A stretch of 64,000 bases of DNA from Lentisphaeria bacterium (GTDB lineage: Bacteria; Verrucomicrobiota; Lentisphaeria; Victivallales; UBA1829), in NCBI GenBank assembly GCA_017456805.1, contig JAFTIQ010000013.1, forward strand, positions 1-64,000, given 5' to 3'. Within the stretch, counting starts at the first letter, position 1, and every line of letters begins with the position of its first letter. Shown here piece after piece: positions 24,003 to 33,251 of the stretch. The notes beneath the pieces were generated by a model, which did no database searches, was not told the origin of the DNA, and was given only the letters and a program-made list of their open reading frames with translations. Made by a program: the position numbers and the translations under genes.

Positions 24003-24608
24003 ATGGCTGGAAAAGGAAGCTGCCGTCTGATCGTAGGATTGGGCAATCCCGGAGCGGAATATGCCGGAACGCGGCACAATGCGGGATTTGAGGTAGTTGA
24101 CCGGTTTCTGGCGAGACATGTGAAAGCGTTCCGGGAGCGCAATGCCCGGAGCGGGGAAGCCCGTGAAGGGAGTTTTGCAGGAGAGAAGTTGATCGTTCTC
24201 AAGCCGTTGACCTTCATGAATTTGAGTGGGAATGCGGTGGCTCCGGTGGTAAGAGGGGAATCCTTGAAGCCGTCGGAGATCCTGGTGATCTATGATGATA
24301 TTGATCTTCCGGTTGGGCGGATGCGCCTGCGGAAGAATGGTGGAAGCGCAGGTCACAATGGGATGAAATCTATCATTGAGATGCTTGGGACAGAGAATTT
24401 TCCCAGGTTGCGGATCGGGATAGGGACAGAGAATGCCAAAAGGGATCCGGATTATGTGCTTGGCAGATTTTCCGGGAAAGAGCGTGAGGAATACGAAGCT
24501 CTTCTTGACAAGGCAGTTGAAGCTCTGGAACTTCTTCAGAGGCGCGGGATGGAAGAGGCGATGTGCATGTTCAATTCTGTGAATACGGCGTTGAGCCCGG
24601 AAGAATAA
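24003..24608 (+). CDS. pth: Peptidyl-tRNA hydrolase
   Basis: A 201-aa enzyme that frees tRNA from stalled peptidyl-tRNA. Motifs are GLGNPGAEYAGTRHNAGF (catalytic His in RHNAGF), KPLTFMNLSG and DDIDLPVG followed by GGSAGHNGMKSI. I chose the ATG at 24003 over a TTG two codons earlier. The ribosome site is weak (GGGAA), so translation may depend on rplY, whose stop lies 21 nt upstream. Confidence 0.95.
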   Translation: MAGKGSCRLIVGLGNPGAEYAGTRHNAGFEVVDRFLARHVKAFRERNARSGEAREGSFAGEKLIVLKPLTFMNLSGNAVAPVVRGESLKPSEILVIYDDIDLPVGRMRLRKNGGSAGHNGMKSIIEMLGTENFPRLRIGIGTENAKRDPDYVLGRFSGKEREEYEALLDKAVEALELLQRRGMEEAMCMFNSVNTALSPEE

Positions 24609-24663
24609 GAAACGGAAAACTGCATTCCAATTAAAAATATAACACACCACAGGAGGTGGAGTC

Positions 24664-24993
24664 TTGAAAAAGTATGAAGCAGTATTCATCCTTGACGTGA
24701 GAAAAGTCGAGGACGAGGGCAAGGCTTTTTCCGAAGAATTCGGGAAGAATCTTGAAAGCATGGGCGGTAAGCTTGTTGAGGCGAATGAAATGGGCCGCAA
24801 GCAGTTTGCCCGGGAAATCAAGAAACGCAAAACCGGTATCTACTGGGATTATGTTTTCGAACTTGATTCTCTCAAATGCAAAGAAGTCCGCAACATGTAC
24901 CGTCTGGATGAACGCGTTATCAGAATTCTGATCGTGAACTATGAGCGTCCGGAAGGCGTTCCGGCAATTGCCGGGGCAACTCTGGCGGAATAA
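24664..24993 (+). CDS. rpsF: 30S ribosomal protein S6 (bS6)
   Basis: A 109-aa bS6 (KKYEAVFILDVR at the N-terminus, then GRKQFAREIKKRKTG and LDERVIRILIV). It begins with TTG, not ATG: AGGAGGTGG lies 6 nt upstream, and the only near ATG is out of frame. S6 binds S18 in the platform of the small subunit. First gene of the conserved rpsF-ssb-rpsR-rplI-dnaB operon. A strong ribosome site with a weak start codon may tune its level. Confidence 0.95.
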   Translation: MKKYEAVFILDVRKVEDEGKAFSEEFGKNLESMGGKLVEANEMGRKQFAREIKKRKTGIYWDYVFELDSLKCKEVRNMYRLDERVIRILIVNYERPEGVPAIAGATLAE

Positions 24994-25019
24994 GAACCCC
25001 CACGGAATAGGAGGACACT

Positions 25020-25652
25020 ATGGCATCTCTGAATAAAGTATTTCTTATGGGAAATCTGACCCGTGAACCGGAATTGCGCTATACACCGTCCGGATCTGCT
25101 GTTTGTGAATTCGGCATTGCCGTAAATCGCCGTGGACAGGATCGTGACGAACCTTGTTTCGTTGAGATCATTGTCTGGGAAAAACAGGCAGAAGCTTGCG
25201 GGAAATTCATTCAGAAGGGGTCATCAGTGTTCATTGAGGGACGTCTTCAGTACGATCAGTGGACGGATAAGGAACAGAAGAAGCGTTCCCGTCTGCGGGT
25301 AACGGCAGAAAGGGTACAGTTCCTTGACCGCCGGGACATGCAGGCCGGGGATCCTGCCGGCATGCCGCCGCAGCAGAACAATTATCGTCAGCGTCAGGTT
25401 CCTCAGGATGGACCTGAAGGCGGATATGCTCCCCGTTCCCAGTACCGTACACAGTACCAGCAGGATTCCGGATATCAGCAACCTTCCGGATACCAGCAGC
25501 CGACCGGGTATCAGCAGTCTTACAACAGACCTGCGGCGCCGCAGATGAACCGTGGAGGGCTTCCTCCGCAGGTTTCAAATGACCCTGCAGATCTTCCTCC
25601 GCCGATGCCCCCGGAAGATATTTCCGGTATTGAAGATGACATCCCGTTCTGA
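25020..25652 (+). CDS. ssb: Single-stranded DNA-binding protein
   Basis: A 210-aa SSB. The OB fold covers about residues 1-110 (NKVFLMGNLTREPELRYTPSG, ending near TAERVQFL). A flexible linker rich in Gln, Gly, Tyr and Pro follows, with repeats such as GYQQPSGYQQPTGYQQ. The acidic C-terminal tip ISGIEDDIPF docks SSB partner proteins. AGGAGG precedes the ATG. Second gene of the rpsF operon. Confidence 0.95.
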   Translation: MASLNKVFLMGNLTREPELRYTPSGSAVCEFGIAVNRRGQDRDEPCFVEIIVWEKQAEACGKFIQKGSSVFIEGRLQYDQWTDKEQKKRSRLRVTAERVQFLDRRDMQAGDPAGMPPQQNNYRQRQVPQDGPEGGYAPRSQYRTQYQQDSGYQQPSGYQQPTGYQQSYNRPAAPQMNRGGLPPQVSNDPADLPPPMPPEDISGIEDDIPF

Positions 25653-25692
25653 TTGAATTAAACAGTAAAATCCATACAGGAGTACACAAACA

Positions 25693-25932
25693 ATGGCAAT
25701 GATGCAGAACAAAAAGCGCCGCCTGAAAAGACGCACTGTCAAGCCGAAAATTTGCAGATTCTGCGAAAGCAAAATCAATTTCATCGACTTCAAAGATGCA
25801 GAACTTCTGAAGAAGTTCCAGACAGAAAAAGGTCGTATTCTTCCCCGCCGTATTACCGGTACATGCCTCCAGCACCAGAAAATGCTGAGCGTTGCCGTCA
25901 AGAGAGCCCGTATTGTGAGCTTGGTTCTCTAA
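25693..25932 (+). CDS. rpsR: 30S ribosomal protein S18 (bS18)
   Basis: A 79-aa bS18 with CRFCESK (two Cys, the zinc-binding-type form), [10 protein letters not shown], and [15 protein letters not shown] with its typical RNA-binding stretch. AGGAG lies 9 nt before the ATG. It pairs with S6, encoded two genes upstream. Confidence 0.96.
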   Translation: MAMMQNKKRRLKRRTVKPKICRFCESKINFIDFKDAELLKKFQTEKGRILPRRITGTCLQHQKMLSVAVKRARIVSLVL

Positions 25933-25963
25933 TCTGAACACTAACGAAGGAAGGAATTTTACT

Positions 25964-26419
25964 ATGGCTACCATGAAACTGATCCTTTTGCAGGATGTGG
26001 AAGACCTGGGTCTTGCCGGTGAAGAGATCAATGTTGCTGCCGGATATGGCAGAAACTATCTGATCCCCCGGAAGCTCGCTGCTGTCGCTACAACATCTGC
26101 TCTCCGTCAGCTTGCTGCTCAGAAAGAAAAGATCGAAGCCAAACGTCAGGAAGAACTGGCAGCAGCTCAGGCTCTCTCTGAAAAGCTTGCTTCTCTCAAT
26201 GTTGAGATTTTCACACAGGCTTCTGAAGATGGACACCTTTTCGGTTCCGTTTCTGACCGCATGATCGCTGATGCGATTGCTGCGAATGGAATCAAGCTGG
26301 ATCACCAGCGCGTTCTCATTCCCGAAGCAATCCGCACACTCGGTGATTTCGTTGTCACCCTCAAGCTTCACCAGAAGGTCCGCATGGATCTCAACGTGAA
26401 AGTTTCCAGAGCTGTCTGA
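25964..26419 (+). CDS. rplI: 50S ribosomal protein L9 (bL9)
   Basis: A 151-aa bL9: N-terminal domain with ILLQDVEDLGLAGE and VAAGYGRNYLIPRKLA, the long connecting helix rich in Ala, Glu and Lys, and a C-terminal rRNA-binding domain (LFGSVSDRMIADAI). GAAGGAAGG precedes the ATG. Usual position between rpsR and dnaB. Confidence 0.96.
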   Translation: MATMKLILLQDVEDLGLAGEEINVAAGYGRNYLIPRKLAAVATTSALRQLAAQKEKIEAKRQEELAAAQALSEKLASLNVEIFTQASEDGHLFGSVSDRMIADAIAANGIKLDHQRVLIPEAIRTLGDFVVTLKLHQKVRMDLNVKVSRAV

Positions 26420-26429
26420 CGGAAATTTT

Positions 26430-28001
26430 ATGTCAGACCGTGCTACATATGCGGGAGCCCGTGGAAACGGGTTCTCCGCACAGCAGGAAAATGCTGGTCC
26501 GCGAGCATCAAAAACGATGCCCGCGGATCCTCGTCTTTATGACTTTGAGACAGAACGCTGTGTTCTGTCTGCTATTTTACTTGACAGTTCATCTCTTGAT
26601 ACTGTCCTGACTGTTATGGGAGTTCAGAATGTCCCTGAATCTTCCAAAAAGGAACTCCGCCGGAAAGGGGAGTCTCCTGAAAGTTCGAAATTCCGGTCCG
26701 TTGCAAATATTATGTTTCAGGATCCCGTTCATGCGGTGGTTTATGAAGCGATCCTCTCTTTGAATGCCAACAGCCGGACCATTGATTTGCTTTCCGTTGC
26801 AGACTGGCTCCGCAAAAATATGCGGATGGATCAGATTGGCGGAGAGCTTGTTCTGCTTGAGATCCAGCAGCATGCCGCAAGTACAGCTCACTTGGAATCC
26901 TGGTGCAAACAGCTGAAAGATTATGCGATGCTCCGGGAAATGCGCCGGGTTTGTGCTTCCTCTGAGGAGCTTTGCCGGGGCGGAACGGAAAGTGTCGGAA
27001 CGATTCTGGACAAGGTGGAAGCGGATATTTTTAATGTCCGGAACAGCTTTGTTCAGCCTGAAATCAGCCCGTTGAAAAAGATTTTGCACAAGACGTTTGA
27101 TGAATTGATCGCCATTGGCAAGGGGGATGTGGAACCTGGGATCCCGACAGGGTTTCCGGATTTGGACAAGCTGATCGGCGGGGGATTGAAGCGCGGTGAA
27201 ATGTTCGTTCTTGCAGCGCGTCCTTCCATCGGAAAAACTGCGCTTGCTTTGAATATTATCAGAAATATCATCATGAAAGATGTGGAGCCGCGCCGGAAAC
27301 GGGTTGCGTTCTTCAGTTTGGAAATGACGGATACGCAGATTGCCCAGCGTATGCTTTGTACGGAGGCAAGAATTCCGATCACGGCATTTTATGAACGGCG
27401 GTTTGATCTTTCAGAAATGCCGAAGTTAACGGGAGCTGTTGCCGCGCTCCGGAGGGCAGAACTGTTTATTGATGCCACACCCGGGATCTCTGTTTATGAA
27501 TTGCGCGCAAAGGCAAGAAAACTGAAGGCTCAGGAAGAGATCGACCTGATCGTGATTGACTATCTTCAGCTGATGAAAGCCGGGGGTGCAGAAGAGAGCC
27601 GTCAGGTGACAGTTGCGAATATTTCCGGCGGATTGAAAGCCATTGCCAAAGAATTGAATATTCCTGTTCTGGTTCTGGCTCAGCTGAACCGTGAAACGGA
27701 AAAAGGCGGCGGTGGCGGCGGAAAAGCGGAAAAACAGGCTGATTCTCTGCCCAAATTGAGCAACTTGCGTGAATCCGGGGCAATTGAACAGGATGCTGAC
27801 GTGGTATGTTTTATTCACCGTAACCGCGAAGATTCCAAAGAAGGCTCCGGCAAGGATGCCATTACTTATTTGATTGTAGAAAAGAACCGTAACGGAAAGA
27901 CCGGGACTGTGAAAGTACAGTTTGTGAAAGAGCTTATGGAATTCCGTTGCATTGAACATAAATACGATGACGGTGATGTGCCGAAATCATCGAAAGAATA
28001 G
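26430..28001 (+). CDS. dnaB: Replicative DNA helicase DnaB
   Basis: A 523-aa hexameric helicase. An N-terminal extension (1-35) leads to the DnaB N-domain (DFETERCVLSAILLD). The RecA-like motor has Walker A RPSIGKT, EMTDTQIAQRM (H1a region), VIDYLQLM (Walker B) and LRESGAIEQDAD. Compared with usual DnaB there is an extra charged stretch of about 25 residues near 75-100 and a poly-Gly/Lys loop near residue 430. It starts 10 nt after rplI and ends the classic ribosomal-ssb-dnaB operon. Confidence 0.95.
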   Translation: MSDRATYAGARGNGFSAQQENAGPRASKTMPADPRLYDFETERCVLSAILLDSSSLDTVLTVMGVQNVPESSKKELRRKGESPESSKFRSVANIMFQDPVHAVVYEAILSLNANSRTIDLLSVADWLRKNMRMDQIGGELVLLEIQQHAASTAHLESWCKQLKDYAMLREMRRVCASSEELCRGGTESVGTILDKVEADIFNVRNSFVQPEISPLKKILHKTFDELIAIGKGDVEPGIPTGFPDLDKLIGGGLKRGEMFVLAARPSIGKTALALNIIRNIIMKDVEPRRKRVAFFSLEMTDTQIAQRMLCTEARIPITAFYERRFDLSEMPKLTGAVAALRRAELFIDATPGISVYELRAKARKLKAQEEIDLIVIDYLQLMKAGGAEESRQVTVANISGGLKAIAKELNIPVLVLAQLNRETEKGGGGGGKAEKQADSLPKLSNLRESGAIEQDADVVCFIHRNREDSKEGSGKDAITYLIVEKNRNGKTGTVKVQFVKELMEFRCIEHKYDDGDVPKSSKE

Positions 28002-28016
28002 AAAGGAATGCTCGGT

Positions 28017-30320
28017 ATGAAACGTTTCTTATGCTTAATTCCGGCAGTATTTATTTTGTCTGCGGCTTATCTGTCTGCTCAGGAGATCCATTCCGTAGAG
28101 TTCCGTCAGGATGGTACATATCGGTTTGGAAAAGATATTTTGAATTTCAATGTTCAGAGCCGGAAGGGCAACCCTTACGATGAGCAGGTGGTCAATGAAG
28201 ATATCAAACGTCTTTACAATACGGGCTTTTTCTCCGATATCCGTGCTGAGATGAAACGCCGTCCGGATGGGAATGTGGATTTGATTTTTCATGTGGTTCC
28301 CAAGGATATTGTCCGCAGCGTTAAATTTCAGGGAAATGAAAAATTTGAAGCGCACAAGCTGTACGAATATGTGACGTTGACGATTGGGGCTCCGCTGAAT
28401 GACAAGCGTCTCAGCGAAACCATTGCTGCTTTGAGAGATTTTTACAGTAAAGAAGGCTTGAATGATGTTACGATCACTTATTCCCCCACCCGGAACATTG
28501 AGGGGGGAATCGATATCGTGTTCAAGATCAAGGAAAATCTGAAAGTCACGATCAAGAGTGTTTCCTTTGAAGGGTTGAAAGCCTTTGAAGCCTCCGAACT
28601 GGAAGAACGGCTTGCCAACCGGAAATCCATGTTCAGCTGGGTTCCGTTTTTGAACTTGGGTTTGCTGAACAAACGGGAACTTGATAATGATATGGTCCGG
28701 CTCCGGGATGCATATTGGAGCAAGGGATACCTTGACTTCAAGGTGAAAGAAGTCCGGATGAATACAGTGGAAGGCAAACCGGAACAGGTAGACCTTGTTT
28801 TTGTGATTGAAGAAGGGGAAGTTTATACAGTCGGGAATGTGTCTGTCCGCGGGGCGACCCGTTTTTCCAACGAGGAACTTCTGAAGAAGGTCCGTCTTGT
28901 TTCCGGACAGCCCTTCAGTTCTGATTTGGAACGTGTTTCAGCGGAACGGCTGGAAGAAGATTATTCTCCTCTCGGTTATGTTGAATTTCAGGCAAAACCG
29001 ATTCGGGTTCCTGATTTCCGGACTCACAAAGTGGATGTGGTGTTTGAAGTTCAGGAAGGGCTTCCCTACAAAGTCCGTGAAGTTTTTATTTCCGGAAACC
29101 GGTGGACGAAGGATCATGTGATCCGGCGGGAATTGGCGATTGCGCCGGGAGATGCAGTTGATAAACAGCGGATCAAAGCATCCCGCAGCCGTTTGATGGG
29201 AATGGGTTATTTCCATAAAGTGGATGCAGTTTCTGTGAATTCTCCTGTTGCCGGAACGAAAGACATTGACATTAAGGTGGATGAAAAGAATTTCCTTCAT
29301 GCGCGGATCGGGGGAGGTTATTCTGATACGGACGGCTTGGCAGGGATGATCGAATTGACTCATACCAATATGGATATTCTTGATCCGAAGAATTATTTTA
29401 CCGGTGGCGGACAGCGTGCCAGATTGCTGGCATTGGTCGGAACGGAAAATATGGATTTTGAGGCAGATTTTACGGAGCCGTGGCTCTTCGGGATTCCGTT
29501 GCGCTGGGAAGTTTCCGGTTATATGCGGAATGTGATCTATGATGATTGGGAAGAACAGAGAATCGGATTCACGACCAGTCTGACGAAGCGTATTTTTGAC
29601 GATTTCACCTCTGTCAGTGCAGGGTATACCTTTGAGCATGTCCGGGTGCACCGGATGGATAAATGGCTTTCCCCGGAATTGCGCAGTCAGCGTGGAAGCG
29701 ACTTTGTCGGAAAGATTTATGTGACACTTGACCGGGATACCCGTGACAGTGCGATTGATCCGACCTCCGGCTATAATGTGAATTTGCTGACAGCCTTTGC
29801 CAGCAGAGCGCTTGGCGGTTCTCATGATTATTTGAGACTGGAATTGAAAGGCAGCAACTATTATTCCTTCTTTGACAAGATGCTGATTCTTTCTCTTGGA
29901 GCGAAAGTCGGGATGATCGGAATGCTGGATGATTGGGATGGCGATGTTCCGCTTTATGAACGTTATTTCCTCGGAGGCGGCGATACGATCCGCGGATTCC
30001 CGTACCGGAGCATTGGTCCTGTTGACAGTTATGGGGACAACATGGGCGGCAACTTCATGTACCTCTTTACGGCAGAGATTTCCCATCCGATCTGGCGGTT
30101 TATCCGCGGGGCAGCGTTTGTGGATGTTGGCGGCGCGACAGACTTCCGCCAGAATCCGTTCAGCCATGTGAATATTGGTGTCGGTTACGGTTTGAGAATC
30201 AAGCTTCCTGCTGTGAATGCACCGATCAAGCTTGACCTGGCATATCCTGTGCTGAACAATCAGCCCGGTGTCAGCAGCCGTTTGAGATTCCACTTCAATA
30301 TGGGATTTGCTCTGTTCTGA
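28017..30320 (+). CDS. bamA: Outer-membrane protein assembly factor BamA
   Basis: A 767-aa Omp85 protein: signal peptide (KRFLCLIPAVFILSAAYLSAQ), five POTRA domains (about 25-425, each with the GN..[FT]...L pattern, for example FQGNEKFEAHKLYEYV), and a 16-strand barrel ending in FHFNMGFALF with the required terminal Phe. It inserts barrel proteins into the outer membrane and proves a Gram-negative envelope. I chose the ATG at 28017 because AAGGA lies 9 nt upstream; the ATG at 28008 is only 2 nt from it. It follows dnaB by 15 nt. Confidence 0.95.
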   Translation: MKRFLCLIPAVFILSAAYLSAQEIHSVEFRQDGTYRFGKDILNFNVQSRKGNPYDEQVVNEDIKRLYNTGFFSDIRAEMKRRPDGNVDLIFHVVPKDIVRSVKFQGNEKFEAHKLYEYVTLTIGAPLNDKRLSETIAALRDFYSKEGLNDVTITYSPTRNIEGGIDIVFKIKENLKVTIKSVSFEGLKAFEASELEERLANRKSMFSWVPFLNLGLLNKRELDNDMVRLRDAYWSKGYLDFKVKEVRMNTVEGKPEQVDLVFVIEEGEVYTVGNVSVRGATRFSNEELLKKVRLVSGQPFSSDLERVSAERLEEDYSPLGYVEFQAKPIRVPDFRTHKVDVVFEVQEGLPYKVREVFISGNRWTKDHVIRRELAIAPGDAVDKQRIKASRSRLMGMGYFHKVDAVSVNSPVAGTKDIDIKVDEKNFLHARIGGGYSDTDGLAGMIELTHTNMDILDPKNYFTGGGQRARLLALVGTENMDFEADFTEPWLFGIPLRWEVSGYMRNVIYDDWEEQRIGFTTSLTKRIFDDFTSVSAGYTFEHVRVHRMDKWLSPELRSQRGSDFVGKIYVTLDRDTRDSAIDPTSGYNVNLLTAFASRALGGSHDYLRLELKGSNYYSFFDKMLILSLGAKVGMIGMLDDWDGDVPLYERYFLGGGDTIRGFPYRSIGPVDSYGDNMGGNFMYLFTAEISHPIWRFIRGAAFVDVGGATDFRQNPFSHVNIGVGYGLRIKLPAVNAPIKLDLAYPVLNNQPGVSSRLRFHFNMGFALF

Positions 30321-30377
30321 TCCGGGGCAAATTTGAGAAACGCTCCGGTGTAAGTTTTCCGGAGAGAAAGGTAAATC

Positions 30378-30962
30378 ATGAATCAGACAATTAAAGGCAA
30401 TATATCGCTGATGGTTTTCTTTTCCATCGTGATTTTCGGATTGATGAGTGCAGTTTCCGTGGGCGCGTTGTACAAGGTGAATAATCCTGTGATCATGTAT
30501 CCGTTTTGCATCTTCTTTTTCTGCTGGGGGCTGATGCCGTTTTTTTCCTGGAAACGGACCTTTGACAGGGAGATGACGATCACTCCGAAAGGGGTTGAAT
30601 TTCAATTGAAGCCCGGGAAGATGATTTTTCTTCCGTGGGCGGAAATCCAAGCCATCGGGATGGGTGCCAATACGACGATCTATATGAAAGACCGCCGGAA
30701 GCTGGTTGTGTTCTGGACGGGGATCGGGATTCCGGAAGGATGTGAAGGACTGCCGGTTTACAAGGCTCAGTCACCGGAAATCAATGCGTTGAAACCCAGA
30801 GTCTGGCTGACTCCTCTGATTCTGCTCGGACTGGTATATATTGCCACGGAATCCGGGTTTACATTCTCAGCTACAACCCGTTATATTATTATTGCGATAT
30901 TTTCCGCAACTGCGCTTTACCGGATCGGGATTTTTCTGAGGGAATATCTTTTCCGGTCATAA
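30378..30962 (+). CDS. Membrane protein of unknown function
   Basis: A 194-aa protein with hydrophobic helices at about 10-30, 38-56, 143-160 and 165-185. A short beta-rich soluble part lies between the pairs (MTITPKGVEFQLKPGKMIFLPWAEI), resembling a small PH-like domain. I do not recognise the family. AAAGG precedes the ATG, and a small hairpin (CTCCGG/CCGGAG, 30343-30364) lies next to that site, so expression may differ from bamA upstream. Confidence 0.6.
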   Translation: MNQTIKGNISLMVFFSIVIFGLMSAVSVGALYKVNNPVIMYPFCIFFFCWGLMPFFSWKRTFDREMTITPKGVEFQLKPGKMIFLPWAEIQAIGMGANTTIYMKDRRKLVVFWTGIGIPEGCEGLPVYKAQSPEINALKPRVWLTPLILLGLVYIATESGFTFSATTRYIIIAIFSATALYRIGIFLREYLFRS

Positions 30963-30966
30963 TGCA

Positions 30967-31021
30967 AACGGATTCAGCGGGAACACACTCACGGGATCCG
31001 TTATGAGATCTCGATTTTTTT
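30967..31021 (+). terminator. Possible terminator or attenuator before the DEAD-box gene
   Basis: AACGGAT (30967-30973) pairs with ATCCGTT (30996-31002), and seven T follow 12 nt later. The helicase start is only 25 nt beyond, leaving no room for a promoter in between, so read-through control is possible. Confidence 0.35.
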
Positions 31022-31045
31022 ACAGATCAACATGCAAGGAACACT

Positions 31046-32944
31046 ATGGAACTGCCGGAACAATTCAGAGAATTAGGAATTTCAGAACATATTTTGCGGG
31101 CATTGGCAGCAAAGGGATTTGTTGAACCATCCCCGATTCAGAAACAGACCATCCCCCTGCTCATTGCGGGCGAAAAAGATGTAATCGGTCAGGCACAGAC
31201 CGGTACGGGAAAAACAGCTGCATTCGGGATCCCGATTCTGGAATCTGTGCAGCCGGGCGAATCCCGGAATCCCAGAGCATTGGTGCTGACACCTACTCGT
31301 GAACTCTGTATTCAGGTTGCTGATGAACTGAATTCGATCGAAGGCGATAATGGTTTGAAGATCTCTCCTTTTTACGGCGGACAGTATATCGGGATTCAGC
31401 TCGGAGTGCTCCGCAGCGGTATCGATGTTGTGGTGGGAACTCCCGGAAGAGTCATTGATCTGATCGAACGCGGGCGTCTGGTGCTGGATGAAGTCCAGTT
31501 CGTCGTGCTGGATGAAGCGGATGAAATGCTGGATATGGGATTTATTGAGGATATCGAAAAGATTCTTGCCGTTACCCCGGCGGAAAAACGGATGCTCATG
31601 TTCTCCGCAACGATGCCCCCGGAAATCCAGCGGATCGCCGTTCAGTATATGCGCCCCGGCTATGAAATTGTCCGAACCGCTCCTGCTGTTTGCGATACCC
31701 TGACCAAGCAGATCTATTATGAGATCCCCCGGGAAAGCAAACTGGATGTGCTGACCCGTCTGATCGATTTGGAAGGGGATATGTATGCGATGGTGTTCTG
31801 CCGTACCAGAGAAGATGTGGATGATCTGGCGGAAGCGCTGATTGCAAAAGGGATTCCTGTGGATGCGATCCATGGAGATATCGTGCAGACTCAGCGTACC
31901 AGAGTGATTTCCAACTTCAAGGCTGGAAAATTCAAGATTCTCATTGCGACAGACGTTGCTGCAAGGGGGATCGATGTCAATAATCTCACCCATGTGATCA
32001 ACTACTCTGTTCCGGAATCGGTGGAACCCTATATTCACCGGGTAGGCAGAACGGGCCGTGCCGGGAAAACCGGGATCGCGATCACGTTTGTGACCCCGGG
32101 CGAACGCAGACGTTTTGCCATGATCCGGAAGAAAGTTTCTGTGCCGATCGAAAAGGGTTCTCTGCCGAAAGGAACAGATGTTGCAGATGCGAAAAAAGCC
32201 CGTCTGGTGGAAACATTGCAGACCCTGGCGGAGTCCGGAGATTGTGCCTGCTATTACGGTTTTGCCGCAGAATTGATGCGTGTGGCACACCCTGCCGGGA
32301 TCATTGCAGCATTGCTGAAACTTCATTACGCATCCACTCTTGATCCGGAGGCATACGAAGAGTTGAACCGTCCGGAACCGGAAGAACGGAAACGCCGGGA
32401 TCGCCGGGAAAACCGGGAAGAAGGCGAACGGGAATTCGGAAGAGCAAAAGATTTTGTCCGGCTGGAATTTTCTGCAGGGAAAGCAGATGGTTTCTCGGTG
32501 CCTGAGCTGCTGGAGCTGATCCATCACCGGGCAGGGATCCGTTCTGTGGAACTGGGCAGAATCGAATGTGGAAGCGATATCACGATTGTGAACACAACAA
32601 AAGCCCTTGCAGAAAAGATCATGGCATCCATGGAACCGGGCGATCCGGAAGTCCGGGAGTGTGCCGCAGGTCCCCGGAAACGGGAACGCGGAGGCGATTT
32701 CCGCCGCAATGACCGCCGCAGTGTCGATGGCGGTTTCCGGAGAGAACGCCGCCGGGAAGCTTTTCAGGAACGCAGAGCCCGCCGCGGTGAAGAAGAGGGC
32801 GAATCCTCCTCCGAACATCGCCGGGAATACCGGGAACGGAGAGAGCCCCGGGAGTTCCATCGCAGAGAACATTCCCGCCGGTCAGAGGGCAATGAACCCA
32901 AACCCTTCTGGGAAAAGTTCCGGAAAAGACGCGGGAAAGAGTAA
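31046..32944 (+). CDS. deaD: DEAD-box RNA helicase, DeaD/CsdA-like
   Basis: A 632-aa helicase. Motifs are AQTGTGKT (I), PTRELCIQ (Ia), VLDEADEM (II), SATMP (III), ATDVAARGID (V) and HRVGRTGRAG (VI). After a linker comes a DbpA-type RNA-binding domain (about 460-540) and a ~90-residue Arg/Glu-rich tail. Such enzymes unwind rRNA and mRNA during ribosome assembly and cold stress. CAAGGA lies 6 nt before the ATG. Confidence 0.93.
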   Translation: MELPEQFRELGISEHILRALAAKGFVEPSPIQKQTIPLLIAGEKDVIGQAQTGTGKTAAFGIPILESVQPGESRNPRALVLTPTRELCIQVADELNSIEGDNGLKISPFYGGQYIGIQLGVLRSGIDVVVGTPGRVIDLIERGRLVLDEVQFVVLDEADEMLDMGFIEDIEKILAVTPAEKRMLMFSATMPPEIQRIAVQYMRPGYEIVRTAPAVCDTLTKQIYYEIPRESKLDVLTRLIDLEGDMYAMVFCRTREDVDDLAEALIAKGIPVDAIHGDIVQTQRTRVISNFKAGKFKILIATDVAARGIDVNNLTHVINYSVPESVEPYIHRVGRTGRAGKTGIAITFVTPGERRRFAMIRKKVSVPIEKGSLPKGTDVADAKKARLVETLQTLAESGDCACYYGFAAELMRVAHPAGIIAALLKLHYASTLDPEAYEELNRPEPEERKRRDRRENREEGEREFGRAKDFVRLEFSAGKADGFSVPELLELIHHRAGIRSVELGRIECGSDITIVNTTKALAEKIMASMEPGDPEVRECAAGPRKRERGGDFRRNDRRSVDGGFRRERRREAFQERRARRGEEEGESSSEHRREYRERREPREFHRREHSRRSEGNEPKPFWEKFRKRRGKE

Positions 32945-33060
32945 AACCGGACACACACAGATCCGTGGAGAATAATCTTTTTTGAAAAGATTTTTCCGTG
33001 CAGCTTCTTGACTGGAATGTTTTTTATCTGGGGCTGTTGTAAAAACTGAAATTTCTGAAA

Positions 33061-33095
33061 ACTCAGTTTTGTACTGAGTGTACTGAGGCTTTTTT
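33061..33095 (+). terminator. Probable terminator of the helicase gene
   Basis: ACTCAGT (33061-33067) can pair with ACTGAGT (33073-33079) or, one step on, CTCAGT with ACTGAG (33082-33087), the latter followed by GC and a six-T run. The rest of 32945-33251 holds nothing else I recognise. Confidence 0.45.
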
Positions 33096-33251
33096 GGTGA
33101 TTCCCGGCTGATTTCTCCAAAGAAATAAAAAAATTTCTCTTGGGAAATGGTTGTTTTTATTACCAAAACACCGTCCGTACACTCTGTGCAAAAAACACCA
33201 TTAAAACGCGTTTTCTGCATGCAGATTTTGCAATCATCCCATTGTTTGATT

